From Chlamydiota bacterium (GTDB taxonomy: Bacteria > Chlamydiota > Chlamydiia > Chlamydiales > Rhabdochlamydiaceae), in assembly GCA_023265495.1 (NCBI GenBank), contig JAHFTP010000033.1:1-12285 (forward strand): a stretch of DNA of 12,285 bases. The letters are read 5' to 3'. The notes under the pieces were generated by a model. The model was not told the origin of the DNA. It was given only the letters and a program-made list of their open reading frames with translations, and did no database searches. The position numbers and the translations under genes were made by a program. This document shows positions 1 to 6,962 of the stretch, one piece after another (within the stretch, counting starts at the first letter, position 1; each line of letters begins with the position of its first letter).

Positions 1-219
1 GAAACACCTATTGAAAGGTTTGATAAGCTATCTAAAACTATGGTACACTCAAAGCGCACTAGAGGCTATTTAAAGAAATCTGTTTACTCTACTTGTGCAC
101 TTCGAGCTTGAAAGGGCGCAATTAAAAAAGCCAACCATCTGATTCACAATAATTTATGTCAACTCTCTGAGCAACTTAGCCTTTCAACGAATCTTTTTAG
201 CATCACTCACGTCATATAA
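1..219 (+). pseudogene. Possible 3' end of an upstream gene, or a gene remnant
   Basis: Reading from base 1, the frame is open and coding-like for 36 codons (ETPIERFDKLSKTM... to ...STCALRA, rich in Lys/Arg) and stops at TGA 109-111. The same frame then stays open for 35 more codons to TAA 217-219. One stop in 73 codons is fewer than expected for AT-rich non-coding DNA, so this may be the C-terminus of a gene outside the window followed by spacer, or a decayed gene with a nonsense mutation. I do not recognise the family. The basic composition would fit a transposase tail, but that is a guess. The minus strand here has no usable frame. Confidence 0.3.
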
Positions 220-280
220 TTAAAAGGTTTTTTACCCAAAATGGGATATTTCTAAAAAAACGCTAACAATCGTTAATTAT

Positions 281-300
281 TTAATTTAATTTAATTTAAT
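281..300. repeat. (TTAAT)4 pentanucleotide tandem repeat
   Basis: Four perfect consecutive TTAAT units, with a further partly matching unit just upstream (TTAAT at 273-277, separated by TAT). The tract lies about 92 bases upstream of the start codon of the HD-domain gene. Its length could change by slippage and so alter promoter spacing; that is inference. Confidence 0.9.
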
Positions 301-379
301 CACGGAATTAAGTACAATAAATTTATTATTTAGCAATAACAATCGATATTGAACTACATACGTAATATTACAAAAAAAA

Positions 380-389
380 GGGGGAGGGG
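380..389 (+). promoter_or_regulatory. G-rich ribosome binding site deciding the 393 start
   Basis: The leader runs A8 (372-379), G5 (380-384), then AGGGGA and TT before ATG 393. GGAG at 383-386 sits 6 bases before the start, a normal Shine-Dalgarno spacing. This favours ATG 393 over the internal Met codons at residues 19 and 41, which lack such a site. The A8-G5 run is itself prone to slippage. Confidence 0.7.
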
Positions 390-392
390 ATT

Positions 393-3300
393 ATGTCTCT
401 TTTGATCTCTGAAAAAACCGATTACCATCTAGGCAACCCGATCACAATGTCAATTACTACAGGAACCAATGACGTAGCTGATCCTGCATCTCGCAAATCC
501 CCCCCCTCCCCCATGGCATCTATCACACTGGAAGGGGGCGCAGATTCCGGGACGGTAACAGTACCCTTTCGCCCTTACGTCCCCCCCACAGACAAGGAAC
601 ACCTATACGTAGCTTGTCAACGATGCACAGTCGCAGCGCTTACTCGAGCAGAAAAAGCCAAAGCCGACTTTCTCAACCTTGCGACTACAATGGAACTATT
701 GGAAGGAAGTCGAGACAGCTTATTGTGGGGACAAAAAGATCCTCGTCGCATGAAGAACCTCAGGTTTTCAGCATCCTTGCTGTCCGGGTGGAAGAGAGCA
801 CTAGAAAAGATCGACCCTTCCAACACAATGCCAAGGGAGTTTCTTGAAGACCATATCTCCCTGCTACGCCCTGTAAGCAAAGCTTCTTCCGACCCGAAAA
901 AAATCCAAGAAGTCATAGACGCAATATCTGCAGAGATAGACACCTTCTATAAAGAGGAAAAGCATCTTCTACTGGATAGCAACTGGGAACAATATGTATC
1001 TGCGCACAAGGAGTGGAAACGCTGCCAAAAGGAAGAAATACGAGTCCTACATGCCCAGCAACGAGCTTCAAGCCCGTTATCCCATCCCCAAGACCCCTCT
1101 GTGACAGCAACCGTCTCTTCACCTCCTCTTGCAGGCGAAACCGTTTTCACCTTCCACCCCAAAAGGATCATTGCAGAGCTCTCCTCTGATCCGGAATTAG
1201 AAGAGTTGTTTTGCTTGGATGCAGGGGTAGGCGAGGGATATAGCATCAAAGAACACACCCAAATGGTGCTCGACGTGTTTGACCAGGAGTTCGCCTCTCT
1301 GCCGGAAGTGAAAGCATTATTTGAAAGCCTTGGCATAGATATACGCGCATTTATTGTATTCTTGGCCCTGCATGATATAGGCAAGGGAAGAGCAGTACAA
1401 GAAGCCAAACGAGATGACCCCAAGGATCTCCGCAAAGAAAGAGAACTGAAATACACACGCGAGCTGATTGAGAAACACGCCCGTGTATTTCCCTGCTCTG
1501 CTCCTGTGATACAGCTGTTTTGCGCGCTCCTCTCAGAGGACTGTTTAGGAGACTATTTTAAAGAGAAAAGCCCAAGCGTCATGACTCTTGCCAAACTAAG
1601 AAAAGCATTTCCCTCTTCTTTGCAGGATGATCAATTTCCCGCATTCGTTCAGCTAGCTCTGCTATTTTATGTGACTGATAGTTCTTCGTATTTAGACCTA
1701 AGAAAACTCCTTTTCCCAACTGATCCGGATCGGACAATCCTTATAGGCAATGTCACCGTGCCCTGCCTGAGAACAGATCTTCTCTTCTTAAATACAGCAG
1801 ATCCTTGGACTGACAATTCTTATGTTAGGGTAAAAAAGATTCAACGCTTATGGACAAGGTTAACAGATCGCTCTGAGACGGTTGTAAACATGCACAATTA
1901 CTGTGAAAGGGCGGCCATATCGATCCCAAAAATTCTTAGTGATATGGACAATCTGCATAAGGAAACGCAAGATCGCATAGTAGTATGTACGGGGCCAGGT
2001 GGCAAAGGGTCCACCTTAAAAGCCCTGCGTATGCGACAATCAGAAATACAGAAAGGCGCTGAGAAGCTAGCAATGAGCTATCCATATGACAAGATCTCCA
2101 ACTTCCCCGCTCGCTCTGATCTGCTTGCGTACCTAGAAAACTACCTTCTACTAGAGCGACCCAAGACCCAAGAAAAATGGAACTCGATGCAACCGGACCT
2201 TGCTTGGCTAGACAAAACCTTTGCCTTAGGTGTGAAAGCATATTACCTTGCCCTCATCTCTTTTTACAACGTGACTCCTACAGACTTTTTTGATGCGCTC
2301 TCCGATTGTCTAAAGGAGATGCTAGAGGAACCGACAGAGGAAATAAAAGCTCTTTTAGCGCCACTCCTACAGACGTACACAAATGGCTCTTTAACCAACC
2401 CTCGAACCACGACACCTGAGGAGCGAGAGGAAAGGCGCGCTCTTACCGGAAGACTCTTTTACCACGTCTACAAAATAGCATACGACAAGGGAATGCGCAC
2501 AGATGACCCCAGCTGGGGAGAACACCACGCATTCGATAACATACCCAATCTCATACAAGCCATCCAAAATACAAAACGGGAAAACCTGAACCAAAGGCTG
2601 CCGGAGCAGTCTGAGGCCGTTTCACAATTTTTGCTATCAGGCAAAAATCTGATGTGGCTAACAGGAAATCAATCTCCCGCTCTAATAGGCATTCGGCAAG
2701 TGGCGGAATCTGAGCTGGGATGTGGACCTGCCCTGGTACCTACCGGCACGCTGCTGCAACACAACATAGTACCGCTGACCGGCGAGCTCTGTTTGGGCAT
2801 ACAAAACGGAACCAACGAAGGTTATGGCGGAGTCTCCGTAAACACCGTAAACTTATCCGGTGTCACGGCCGAAGAGCATCTCGTAGCCTACCATTATGCC
2901 ACTAGTAACACTGAGCCTTTTTCCAAGGAAGGGAGTTTTATGTCTTTGCAAAACTGCTCTAAGGACTATCCTGCTAACATCTATGTAGCAAAAACACATC
3001 TTCTCCGGTTATTGCAATATGGGAATCTCACGGAACGGGAACGCAGCAGACTAGAGAGGATTGTCAGGACAATCGCTTGTTCCCATACAAATCAAGCCAC
3101 ACAGATCCATGTGGATGAGCTATTCTCTCTTTTACGCGATGTTCCTCCTATTACATTAACAGAAGAGGAGCAAAGTTTATGTACCGATGTTTGTCCTATT
3201 GTCTGGGGAAGTACCAGTGTGAAGGAAAAAGACTTAGGGAGTTTTCCAGCTTGCGATCTAACGGACCAGCACAGTTTTCAGGAACGCCCTTTTCAGGGGA

Positions 3301-3488
3301 AGATGCTCCTAGGTCAAGACATCCAAATGGCGTTTACAAATAAAAAGGATGTGGAACGCATACAGAAGATCGTAGGCCATTTGGTGGTCACTGTCATGAG
3401 TTTTGAAGAACAACAGACTATTCTCAGGGGGCAAATATCTGAACACACGCTTCAAAACCGAGGGCCCATCCGCCACTTTATGTGGTAA
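393..3488 (+). CDS. Large HD-domain-like protein, candidate secreted effector
   Basis: A 1031-residue protein of unassigned role. Residues 1-65 are rich in Ser, Thr and Pro and look disordered, as type III secretion leaders often do; there is no Sec signal peptide or membrane helix. Residues about 170-225 are highly charged and probably helical or coiled coil. Residues about 280-435 carry an HD-type motif set: H288 (in IKEHTQ), H327-D328 (in ALHDIGKG) and D429 (in FYVTDSSSYLD), with H362 as a further candidate. HD proteins use such residues to bind metal and hydrolyse phosphoesters, so a phosphohydrolase or nucleotidase activity is a fair inference. Residues 500-740 are mainly helical. Residues 750-840 (MWLTGN, VPTGTLL, PLTGELCLGI, GGVSVNTVNLSG) form a Gly/Thr-rich block that I cannot assign. 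From memory, similar HD proteins occur in Legionella and in amoeba-associated chlamydiae; this was not checked. The gene stands alone and converges on lnt. Coding status is secure, function is not. Confidence 0.85.
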   Translation: MSLLISEKTDYHLGNPITMSITTGTNDVADPASRKSPPSPMASITLEGGADSGTVTVPFRPYVPPTDKEHLYVACQRCTVAALTRAEKAKADFLNLATTMELLEGSRDSLLWGQKDPRRMKNLRFSASLLSGWKRALEKIDPSNTMPREFLEDHISLLRPVSKASSDPKKIQEVIDAISAEIDTFYKEEKHLLLDSNWEQYVSAHKEWKRCQKEEIRVLHAQQRASSPLSHPQDPSVTATVSSPPLAGETVFTFHPKRIIAELSSDPELEELFCLDAGVGEGYSIKEHTQMVLDVFDQEFASLPEVKALFESLGIDIRAFIVFLALHDIGKGRAVQEAKRDDPKDLRKERELKYTRELIEKHARVFPCSAPVIQLFCALLSEDCLGDYFKEKSPSVMTLAKLRKAFPSSLQDDQFPAFVQLALLFYVTDSSSYLDLRKLLFPTDPDRTILIGNVTVPCLRTDLLFLNTADPWTDNSYVRVKKIQRLWTRLTDRSETVVNMHNYCERAAISIPKILSDMDNLHKETQDRIVVCTGPGGKGSTLKALRMRQSEIQKGAEKLAMSYPYDKISNFPARSDLLAYLENYLLLERPKTQEKWNSMQPDLAWLDKTFALGVKAYYLALISFYNVTPTDFFDALSDCLKEMLEEPTEEIKALLAPLLQTYTNGSLTNPRTTTPEEREERRALTGRLFYHVYKIAYDKGMRTDDPSWGEHHAFDNIPNLIQAIQNTKRENLNQRLPEQSEAVSQFLLSGKNLMWLTGNQSPALIGIRQVAESELGCGPALVPTGTLLQHNIVPLTGELCLGIQNGTNEGYGGVSVNTVNLSGVTAEEHLVAYHYATSNTEPFSKEGSFMSLQNCSKDYPANIYVAKTHLLRLLQYGNLTERERSRLERIVRTIACSHTNQATQIHVDELFSLLRDVPPITLTEEEQSLCTDVCPIVWGSTSVKEKDLGSFPACDLTDQHSFQERPFQGKMLLGQDIQMAFTNKKDVERIQKIVGHLVVTVMSFEEQQTILRGQISEHTLQNRGPIRHFMW
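499..587 (+). repeat. Poly-C tracts (C8, C5, C7) inside the HD-gene 5' coding region
   Basis: C8 at 499-506, a T, then C5 at 508-512, and C7 at 581-587. They encode Pro-rich stretches around residues 36-40 and 63-65. In the present sequence they are in frame. A one-base change in length would shift the frame within the first 65 codons and truncate the protein. Poly-C or poly-G tracts are known phase-variable switches in several bacteria, including chlamydial pmp genes; switching here is inference. Confidence 0.85.
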
Positions 3489-3526
3489 GCTGTATCGGCT
3501 GGAGGAGCGATTGATATGACAAAAAG

Positions 3527-5173
3527 CTATTCATCATTGACCGCATTCTTTGACCTCCTGCAAATGGAGCAGAGCACAATAAAAAAAGATGCCCCGATAA
3601 TCGCTGTATTCCCCCAAGTAGAGAATAAAGTTTTTTGTTTTACTAAAGATACTCCACTGCAAAGAATCCCTTTCGTATTTTGACAAGAATCTCCACTACC
3701 AAGTTGAGAGACAACCCTTCCATAGCGATCAATAATGCAAGTCACCCCTGTATTACAGGCCCTAACAAGGGGGATCCCATTTTCTACCGCTCTTACCCTG
3801 CTATGAGAAAAATGTTGCAGGGGAAGCCTGGAAGATGGATACCATCCATCATTAGTGATATTGACAAAGAAATCGATCCCCTGCTTTGCAGATTCCTGCA
3901 TAAGGCCCGGAAACATCTCTTCATAACAGATAGAGACGCTAAACCGATTTGTCTCTCCAAAAACCTTATTTTCTTTCCCGGGAGAAAAGAAAGCAGAAAT
4001 TCCATAACTTTTTGTAAAATGCTCAAGGGATTTACAGGGCAGGTATTCCGCCAAAGGCAAGAGGACCCGCTTTTCGTATCTTTGCGCTGCCCTATGATGG
4101 GGCGTACACACAAATGCAGCATTATAGTTATCCTTCCCATCGGAGTCATCTAATCCTCCGATGACAGAAGCCTCGAAAATATTAGACAAACTCTGCAGCC
4201 AAAACAGGTTAGATACCTTATACACCTTGCGCACTTCATCATAGTGAGCATAAGGCTTTTCTAGAGGGGGAAGAAAAGGAGATAGATCTTCTCCCAGTGC
4301 GGCATAAAAGATATGTTTCACCTCTTCTAAATCATATACACAGTATTTCGCTCCATAAGAGACCACGGCTTCAGGCAGAACGAGATAATCCAGTTCTTTA
4401 TGCAGCAAGGGGCGTAGGCTGCGCAGGGTCCATGCCCATTGCTGCTGCAGAGGGATAAAAGAGGCCTCTCTCCCTGATAGGGGAGATTTCTGCGAGGGGA
4501 GTAGCCCTGTCTGTACGAGAGCTACTTGCAAATATTTTCCCTCCGCATCCTTACCTACCTGCATCAGGAGTACACCCAACAGATACGGCATCAGCGCAAT
4601 CGTCAGCCAACCCATAACAGATTTTAAGGAAAAGAAGCTTTGCAACACCCGCAAAGCCACCATATTCGTGAAGATCACATAAAAACTCATGCCGAGAATC
4701 CCGAAACAGGAGGCGATCTGTAGCGAATACAAGGAGCATGTCATAGCCATGCCGGAAAAGTTAAAAGAGAAGCCGCAAAGAACAAAGAGACGGGACCACT
4801 CAATAAGCGTCCACATAGCTGCAATAAATAGAGCGTGCGAAAGTCGAATCTTTTTTATTTTTTTTACAAAAATGGATAAAACAGCAAATTGCAGTCCCAA
4901 AAATAGAGAGAGCCCTACATAAACGCCTAGTATATACAAACCCTGAAACTCAATGGAGGTTAGACAGGAGAGCTGCACCAGCTGCACAGAGCCAAACCAA
5001 CACAGGGAGATCCAGAACACCGCTCTTCTATCTGCAATAAAATCCAAAAAACGCCAAAAAAAAGCAAAGCCAACAGCTGCTGCCACGGGCCCCAGCCAAG
5101 GCATCCATGCAGGCTGGCCTAATGCTACAATCACAAAACTTAGTAGCAGCCAAGCAAGACACCCAAGATTCAT
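3527..5173 (-). CDS. lnt: Apolipoprotein N-acyltransferase
   Basis: Inner-membrane enzyme that transfers a third acyl chain from phospholipid to the N-terminal cysteine of lipoproteins, completing their maturation. The protein has 548 residues (E. coli Lnt has about 512). The N-terminal 200 or so residues hold several hydrophobic helices, as in Lnt; a nitrilase-like domain follows from about 215 to 510, and a last membrane helix lies near 519-536. The catalytic triad is visible: E268 in VLPEAVVS, K368 in RYEKRVLLPLAEYLP (with the second conserved Glu at 376) and C416 in SICYEEMFP. Further family marks are FFVNITNDGWY (435-445) and SRVRAVENGIPLVRACNTG (458-476). Its ATG overlaps the doxX stop by four bases (ATGA), so translation is probably coupled. 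Substrates are in view: the LptE-like lipoprotein at the end of the window should need this enzyme. Confidence 0.95.
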   Translation of the reverse strand: MNLGCLAWLLLSFVIVALGQPAWMPWLGPVAAAVGFAFFWRFLDFIADRRAVFWISLCWFGSVQLVQLSCLTSIEFQGLYILGVYVGLSLFLGLQFAVLSIFVKKIKKIRLSHALFIAAMWTLIEWSRLFVLCGFSFNFSGMAMTCSLYSLQIASCFGILGMSFYVIFTNMVALRVLQSFFSLKSVMGWLTIALMPYLLGVLLMQVGKDAEGKYLQVALVQTGLLPSQKSPLSGREASFIPLQQQWAWTLRSLRPLLHKELDYLVLPEAVVSYGAKYCVYDLEEVKHIFYAALGEDLSPFLPPLEKPYAHYDEVRKVYKVSNLFWLQSLSNIFEASVIGGLDDSDGKDNYNAAFVCTPHHRAAQRYEKRVLLPLAEYLPCKSLEHFTKSYGISAFFSPGKENKVFGETNRFSVSICYEEMFPGLMQESAKQGIDFFVNITNDGWYPSSRLPLQHFSHSRVRAVENGIPLVRACNTGVTCIIDRYGRVVSQLGSGDSCQNTKGILCSGVSLVKQKTLFSTWGNTAIIGASFFIVLCSICRRSKNAVNDE

Positions 5174-5637
5174 TTTGCAGCCGCAGGAGTCTTACCAACT
5201 TTTTTACATGTGGCCCCATAAGCCAGAAGGATAAGGACCCCACCGGTCATACTCGTGTTTTTTAAGAACATAATCATTTGTATCGGCTGATCCACAGATA
5301 GTTCTAACCAAAATGGATGCATAATGATCGTTGTCGGAACAAGAAACAGGAGAAGAAGCACAGCGCCAAAACGCACTCCCCATCCAAAAATAATAAGAAT
5401 AGAACCTAATGCTTTAGCTAGGAGGGCTGCCGGCAGCAACACTCCTGAAAAGTCTCGCAGATTTTCAAATCCATTATTTATCCAAGATATGTTCGGATAG
5501 GACTGGAGCCAAAGAGAAATATATTTTGATACGGATTGTTCTACCTCTGCCCAGTTAAAAAAATCATGGACACTGGAAAGAATAAAAATGCTGCATAAAA
5601 GCAAACGCCCTAAAAAACCAATAAATGATTGCACCAC
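5170..5637 (-). CDS. DoxX-family membrane protein
   Basis: Small four-helix inner-membrane protein of the DoxX type, with hydrophobic segments near residues 3-22, 64-82, 84-104 and 123-142 of the short form. DoxX proteins are linked in some bacteria to redox homeostasis, but no substrate can be read from this sequence. I place the start at GTG 5637 (155 aa; GTG 5634 would also fit), because AGAGGAGG lies 5 bases upstream, whereas the ATG at 5670 (166 aa) has no ribosome binding site and lies upstream of the likely transcription start of the promoter at 5672-5700. The 3' end overlaps lnt by ATGA, so the pair is an operon. Why a DoxX protein is coupled to lnt is unclear; both act in the inner membrane. 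Confidence 0.8.
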   Translation of the reverse strand: MVQSFIGFLGRLLLCSIFILSSVHDFFNWAEVEQSVSKYISLWLQSYPNISWINNGFENLRDFSGVLLPAALLAKALGSILIIFGWGVRFGAVLLLLFLVPTTIIMHPFWLELSVDQPIQMIMFLKNTSMTGGVLILLAYGATCKKVGKTPAAAK

Positions 5638-5642
5638 ACCGG

Positions 5643-5650
5643 CCTCCTCT
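5643..5650 (-). promoter_or_regulatory. Shine-Dalgarno AGAGGAGG before the doxX GTG start
   Basis: On the minus strand AGAGGAGG is followed by 5 bases and then GTG-GTG (5637, 5634). It is one of the strongest ribosome binding sites in the window and lies inside the longer open frame that begins at ATG 5670, arguing for the shorter protein. Confidence 0.65.
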
Positions 5651-5671
5651 AAATCTTCACTTGTCCACATA

Positions 5672-5700
5672 AATATAGAGAAAACCTATTTCTCAAACAA
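5672..5700 (-). promoter_or_regulatory. Candidate doxX-lnt promoter with a palindromic spacer
   Basis: On the minus strand TTGTTT (5700-5695) and TATATT (5677-5672) are separated by exactly 17 bases. The -10 matches TATAAT at 5 of 6 positions; the -35 is weak (TTG only). The 17-base spacer is a perfect inverted repeat, GAGAAA-5-TTTCTC, an ideal place for a repressor to bind. Transcription would begin near 5665, just inside the ATG-5670 frame. Confidence 0.5.
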
Positions 5701-5723
5701 TCTATTGCTCTCCTACTTCTCAA

Positions 5724-5752
5724 ATTGACTCAATCCCCCCCTATCTTATAGA
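5724..5752 (+). promoter_or_regulatory. Candidate promoter of the RNA methyltransferase gene
   Basis: TTGACT (5725-5730) and TATAGA (5747-5752) are 16 bases apart on the plus strand. The -35 hexamer lies within the perfect 11-base palindrome ATTGACTCAAT (5724-5734). A C7 tract (5735-5741) fills part of the spacer. The start codon follows at 5766, so the leader would be only about 7 bases; no good Shine-Dalgarno is seen, which agrees with a very short leader. The -10 is mediocre. Confidence 0.4.
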
Positions 5753-5765
5753 ATATCTGGACAAA

Positions 5766-6902
5766 ATGATGAAAAAGCCATTTAGAGAGCACCATCTTCG
5801 CGCCATTTTTGCAAGCTACGATAAGCAGAACCTCCCTCTGGACCTATTTCTCAAAAATTATTTTAAATCTAATAAGGCAATAGGATCTCACGACCGAAAA
5901 TTTTTAGCTGAAACCATCTATGGGATGATCCGTTGGATGGGCTTGCTCGACTATCAGCTAAACGAACATACATCGTGGGAGAGAAGAAGCGCGCTTTTTG
6001 CAACTATCAAAAACCCTCTCGACTTTGTTCAAGACACCTCTATTCCCTTGCATCACAGGTTAAGTTTTCCCCTCCCTTATTTTGAGACTTTGGTAGAGCG
6101 CCTTGGAGAGGAGAAAACACAAGAATTTTGTCTGGAGAGCAACTTCCCTGCCCCTACAACAGTTCGGGCCAATCTACTCAAGACGTCAAGAGATGCTCTT
6201 TTGCAACTCTGGCAGCCTCAGTATCCTGTGTCTCCCTGTCTCCATTCCCCGAGCGGCATTGTATTTGATAAAAGGATTAATCTATTCGGCTTGGATGAGT
6301 TTGCGAAAGGATTTTTTGAAGTGCAAGATGAGGCAAGCCAGCTCGTTGCCGGCCTTGTGCAAGCAAAACCAGGAGAGCTCGTGTTAGATTATTGCAGTGG
6401 ATCTGGAGGAAAAACGCTGGCCTTTGCCCCCCCCATGCAGAATAAAGGACAAATCTATCTTCATGACATCAGAAATGCTTCTTTGCTGGAGGCTAAAAAA
6501 CGGCTGAATAGAGCAGGAATACAAAATGCACAGATCTGCTTAGCCTCTGATAAAAAAATGGATTTAATAAAAAATAAAATGGACTGGGTGCTAGTAGACA
6601 GCCCTTGCAGCGGATCAGGGACGTTAAGAAGAAACCCGGATATGAAATGGAAATTTACCAAGGCGCGTTTTGCAGAGCTTCTTCTCATGCAAAAGGAGAT
6701 TATCTCCGAGGCCATCTCCTATGTACGACCTGGGGGCAAGCTGGTGTACGCCACATGCAGCGTCCTTCCCCAAGAAAACGAGGATCAAGTGACCTTTATC
6801 CAGAATCAATTTCCCATGGAGCTCCTCTCCGCTCCCTTTCAAAGCTTTCCAAAAAAAGGATCCATGGACGGATTTTTTGCTGCCGTCTTTGAAAAGAAAT
6901 AG
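5766..6902 (+). CDS. RsmB/Fmu-type RNA cytosine-C5 methyltransferase
   Basis: S-adenosylmethionine-dependent m5C methyltransferase of the NOL1/NOP2/Sun (RsmB, Fmu) family, acting on rRNA or tRNA in the cytosol. It has 378 residues, shorter than E. coli RsmB (about 430). Residues 1-110 are helical and include HDRKFLAETIYG, reminiscent of the NusB-like N-terminal domain. The catalytic domain starts near 183 (FFEVQDEASQLVA). Motif I is DYCSGSGGKT (208-217), an unusual SGS in place of the common APG. Motif IV is DSPCSGSG (278-285) with C281, and motif VI is YATCSVLPQENEDQV (328-342) with C331. The two cysteines are the family's release and nucleophile residues. The end, DGFFAAVFEKK, is typical. 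A C8 tract (6427-6434) encodes APPM. The exact target (C967 of 16S rRNA if orthologous to RsmB) cannot be decided from sequence. Confidence 0.9.
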   Translation: MMKKPFREHHLRAIFASYDKQNLPLDLFLKNYFKSNKAIGSHDRKFLAETIYGMIRWMGLLDYQLNEHTSWERRSALFATIKNPLDFVQDTSIPLHHRLSFPLPYFETLVERLGEEKTQEFCLESNFPAPTTVRANLLKTSRDALLQLWQPQYPVSPCLHSPSGIVFDKRINLFGLDEFAKGFFEVQDEASQLVAGLVQAKPGELVLDYCSGSGGKTLAFAPPMQNKGQIYLHDIRNASLLEAKKRLNRAGIQNAQICLASDKKMDLIKNKMDWVLVDSPCSGSGTLRRNPDMKWKFTKARFAELLLMQKEIISEAISYVRPGGKLVYATCSVLPQENEDQVTFIQNQFPMELLSAPFQSFPKKGSMDGFFAAVFEKK

Positions 6903-6904
6903 TT

Positions 6905-6934
6905 TTTCCATCTAAAAACCCCCTGTGATAGAAT
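6905..6934 (+). promoter_or_regulatory. Weak candidate promoter before the SurA-like gene
   Basis: TTTCCA (6905-6910) and TAGAAT (6929-6934), 18 bases apart, lie in the 60-base gap after the methyltransferase gene. The -10 matches the consensus at 5 of 6 positions and the -35 at 4 of 6. The gap could equally be transcribed from upstream. No Shine-Dalgarno precedes ATG 6963, which follows an A-rich run. Confidence 0.3.
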
Positions 6935-6962
6935 TGCATTTCCACAAAAACCAAAAAAAATT

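Larger units (their letters stand above)
220..392 (+). promoter_or_regulatory. AT-rich leader upstream of the HD-domain gene
   Basis: About 170 very AT-rich bases precede the 1031-residue gene and probably contain its promoter. Candidate -10-like hexamers are TACAAT (313-318) and TAATAT (363-368), but neither has a good -35 at 16-18 bases, so no promoter is assigned. The nonamer TAACAATCG occurs twice in direct orientation (264-272 and 337-345). The first copy also forms the small inverted repeat TAAC-aatc-GTTA (264-275). A pentamer repeat lies between the two copies. No terminator hairpin is visible. Confidence 0.35.

Noticed and set aside
232..246. CCCA-AAA-TGGG hairpin as a terminator
   Set aside because: Only a 4-base stem with a 3-base loop and no following T run, so it is too weak to call.
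947..1456. Long minus-strand open frame (169 codons) inside the HD gene
   Set aside because: It lies wholly antisense to a clearly coding gene, has no ribosome site, and its translation (Ser/Arg-rich, no motifs) looks like a shadow frame.
3489..3526. Bidirectional terminator between the convergent HD gene and lnt
   Set aside because: No inverted repeat followed by T runs could be found in the 38-base gap.
3680..4153. Plus-strand open frame of 157 codons within lnt
   Set aside because: It is antisense to the catalytic domain of lnt, which carries all its conserved motifs; no ribosome site or recognisable domain.
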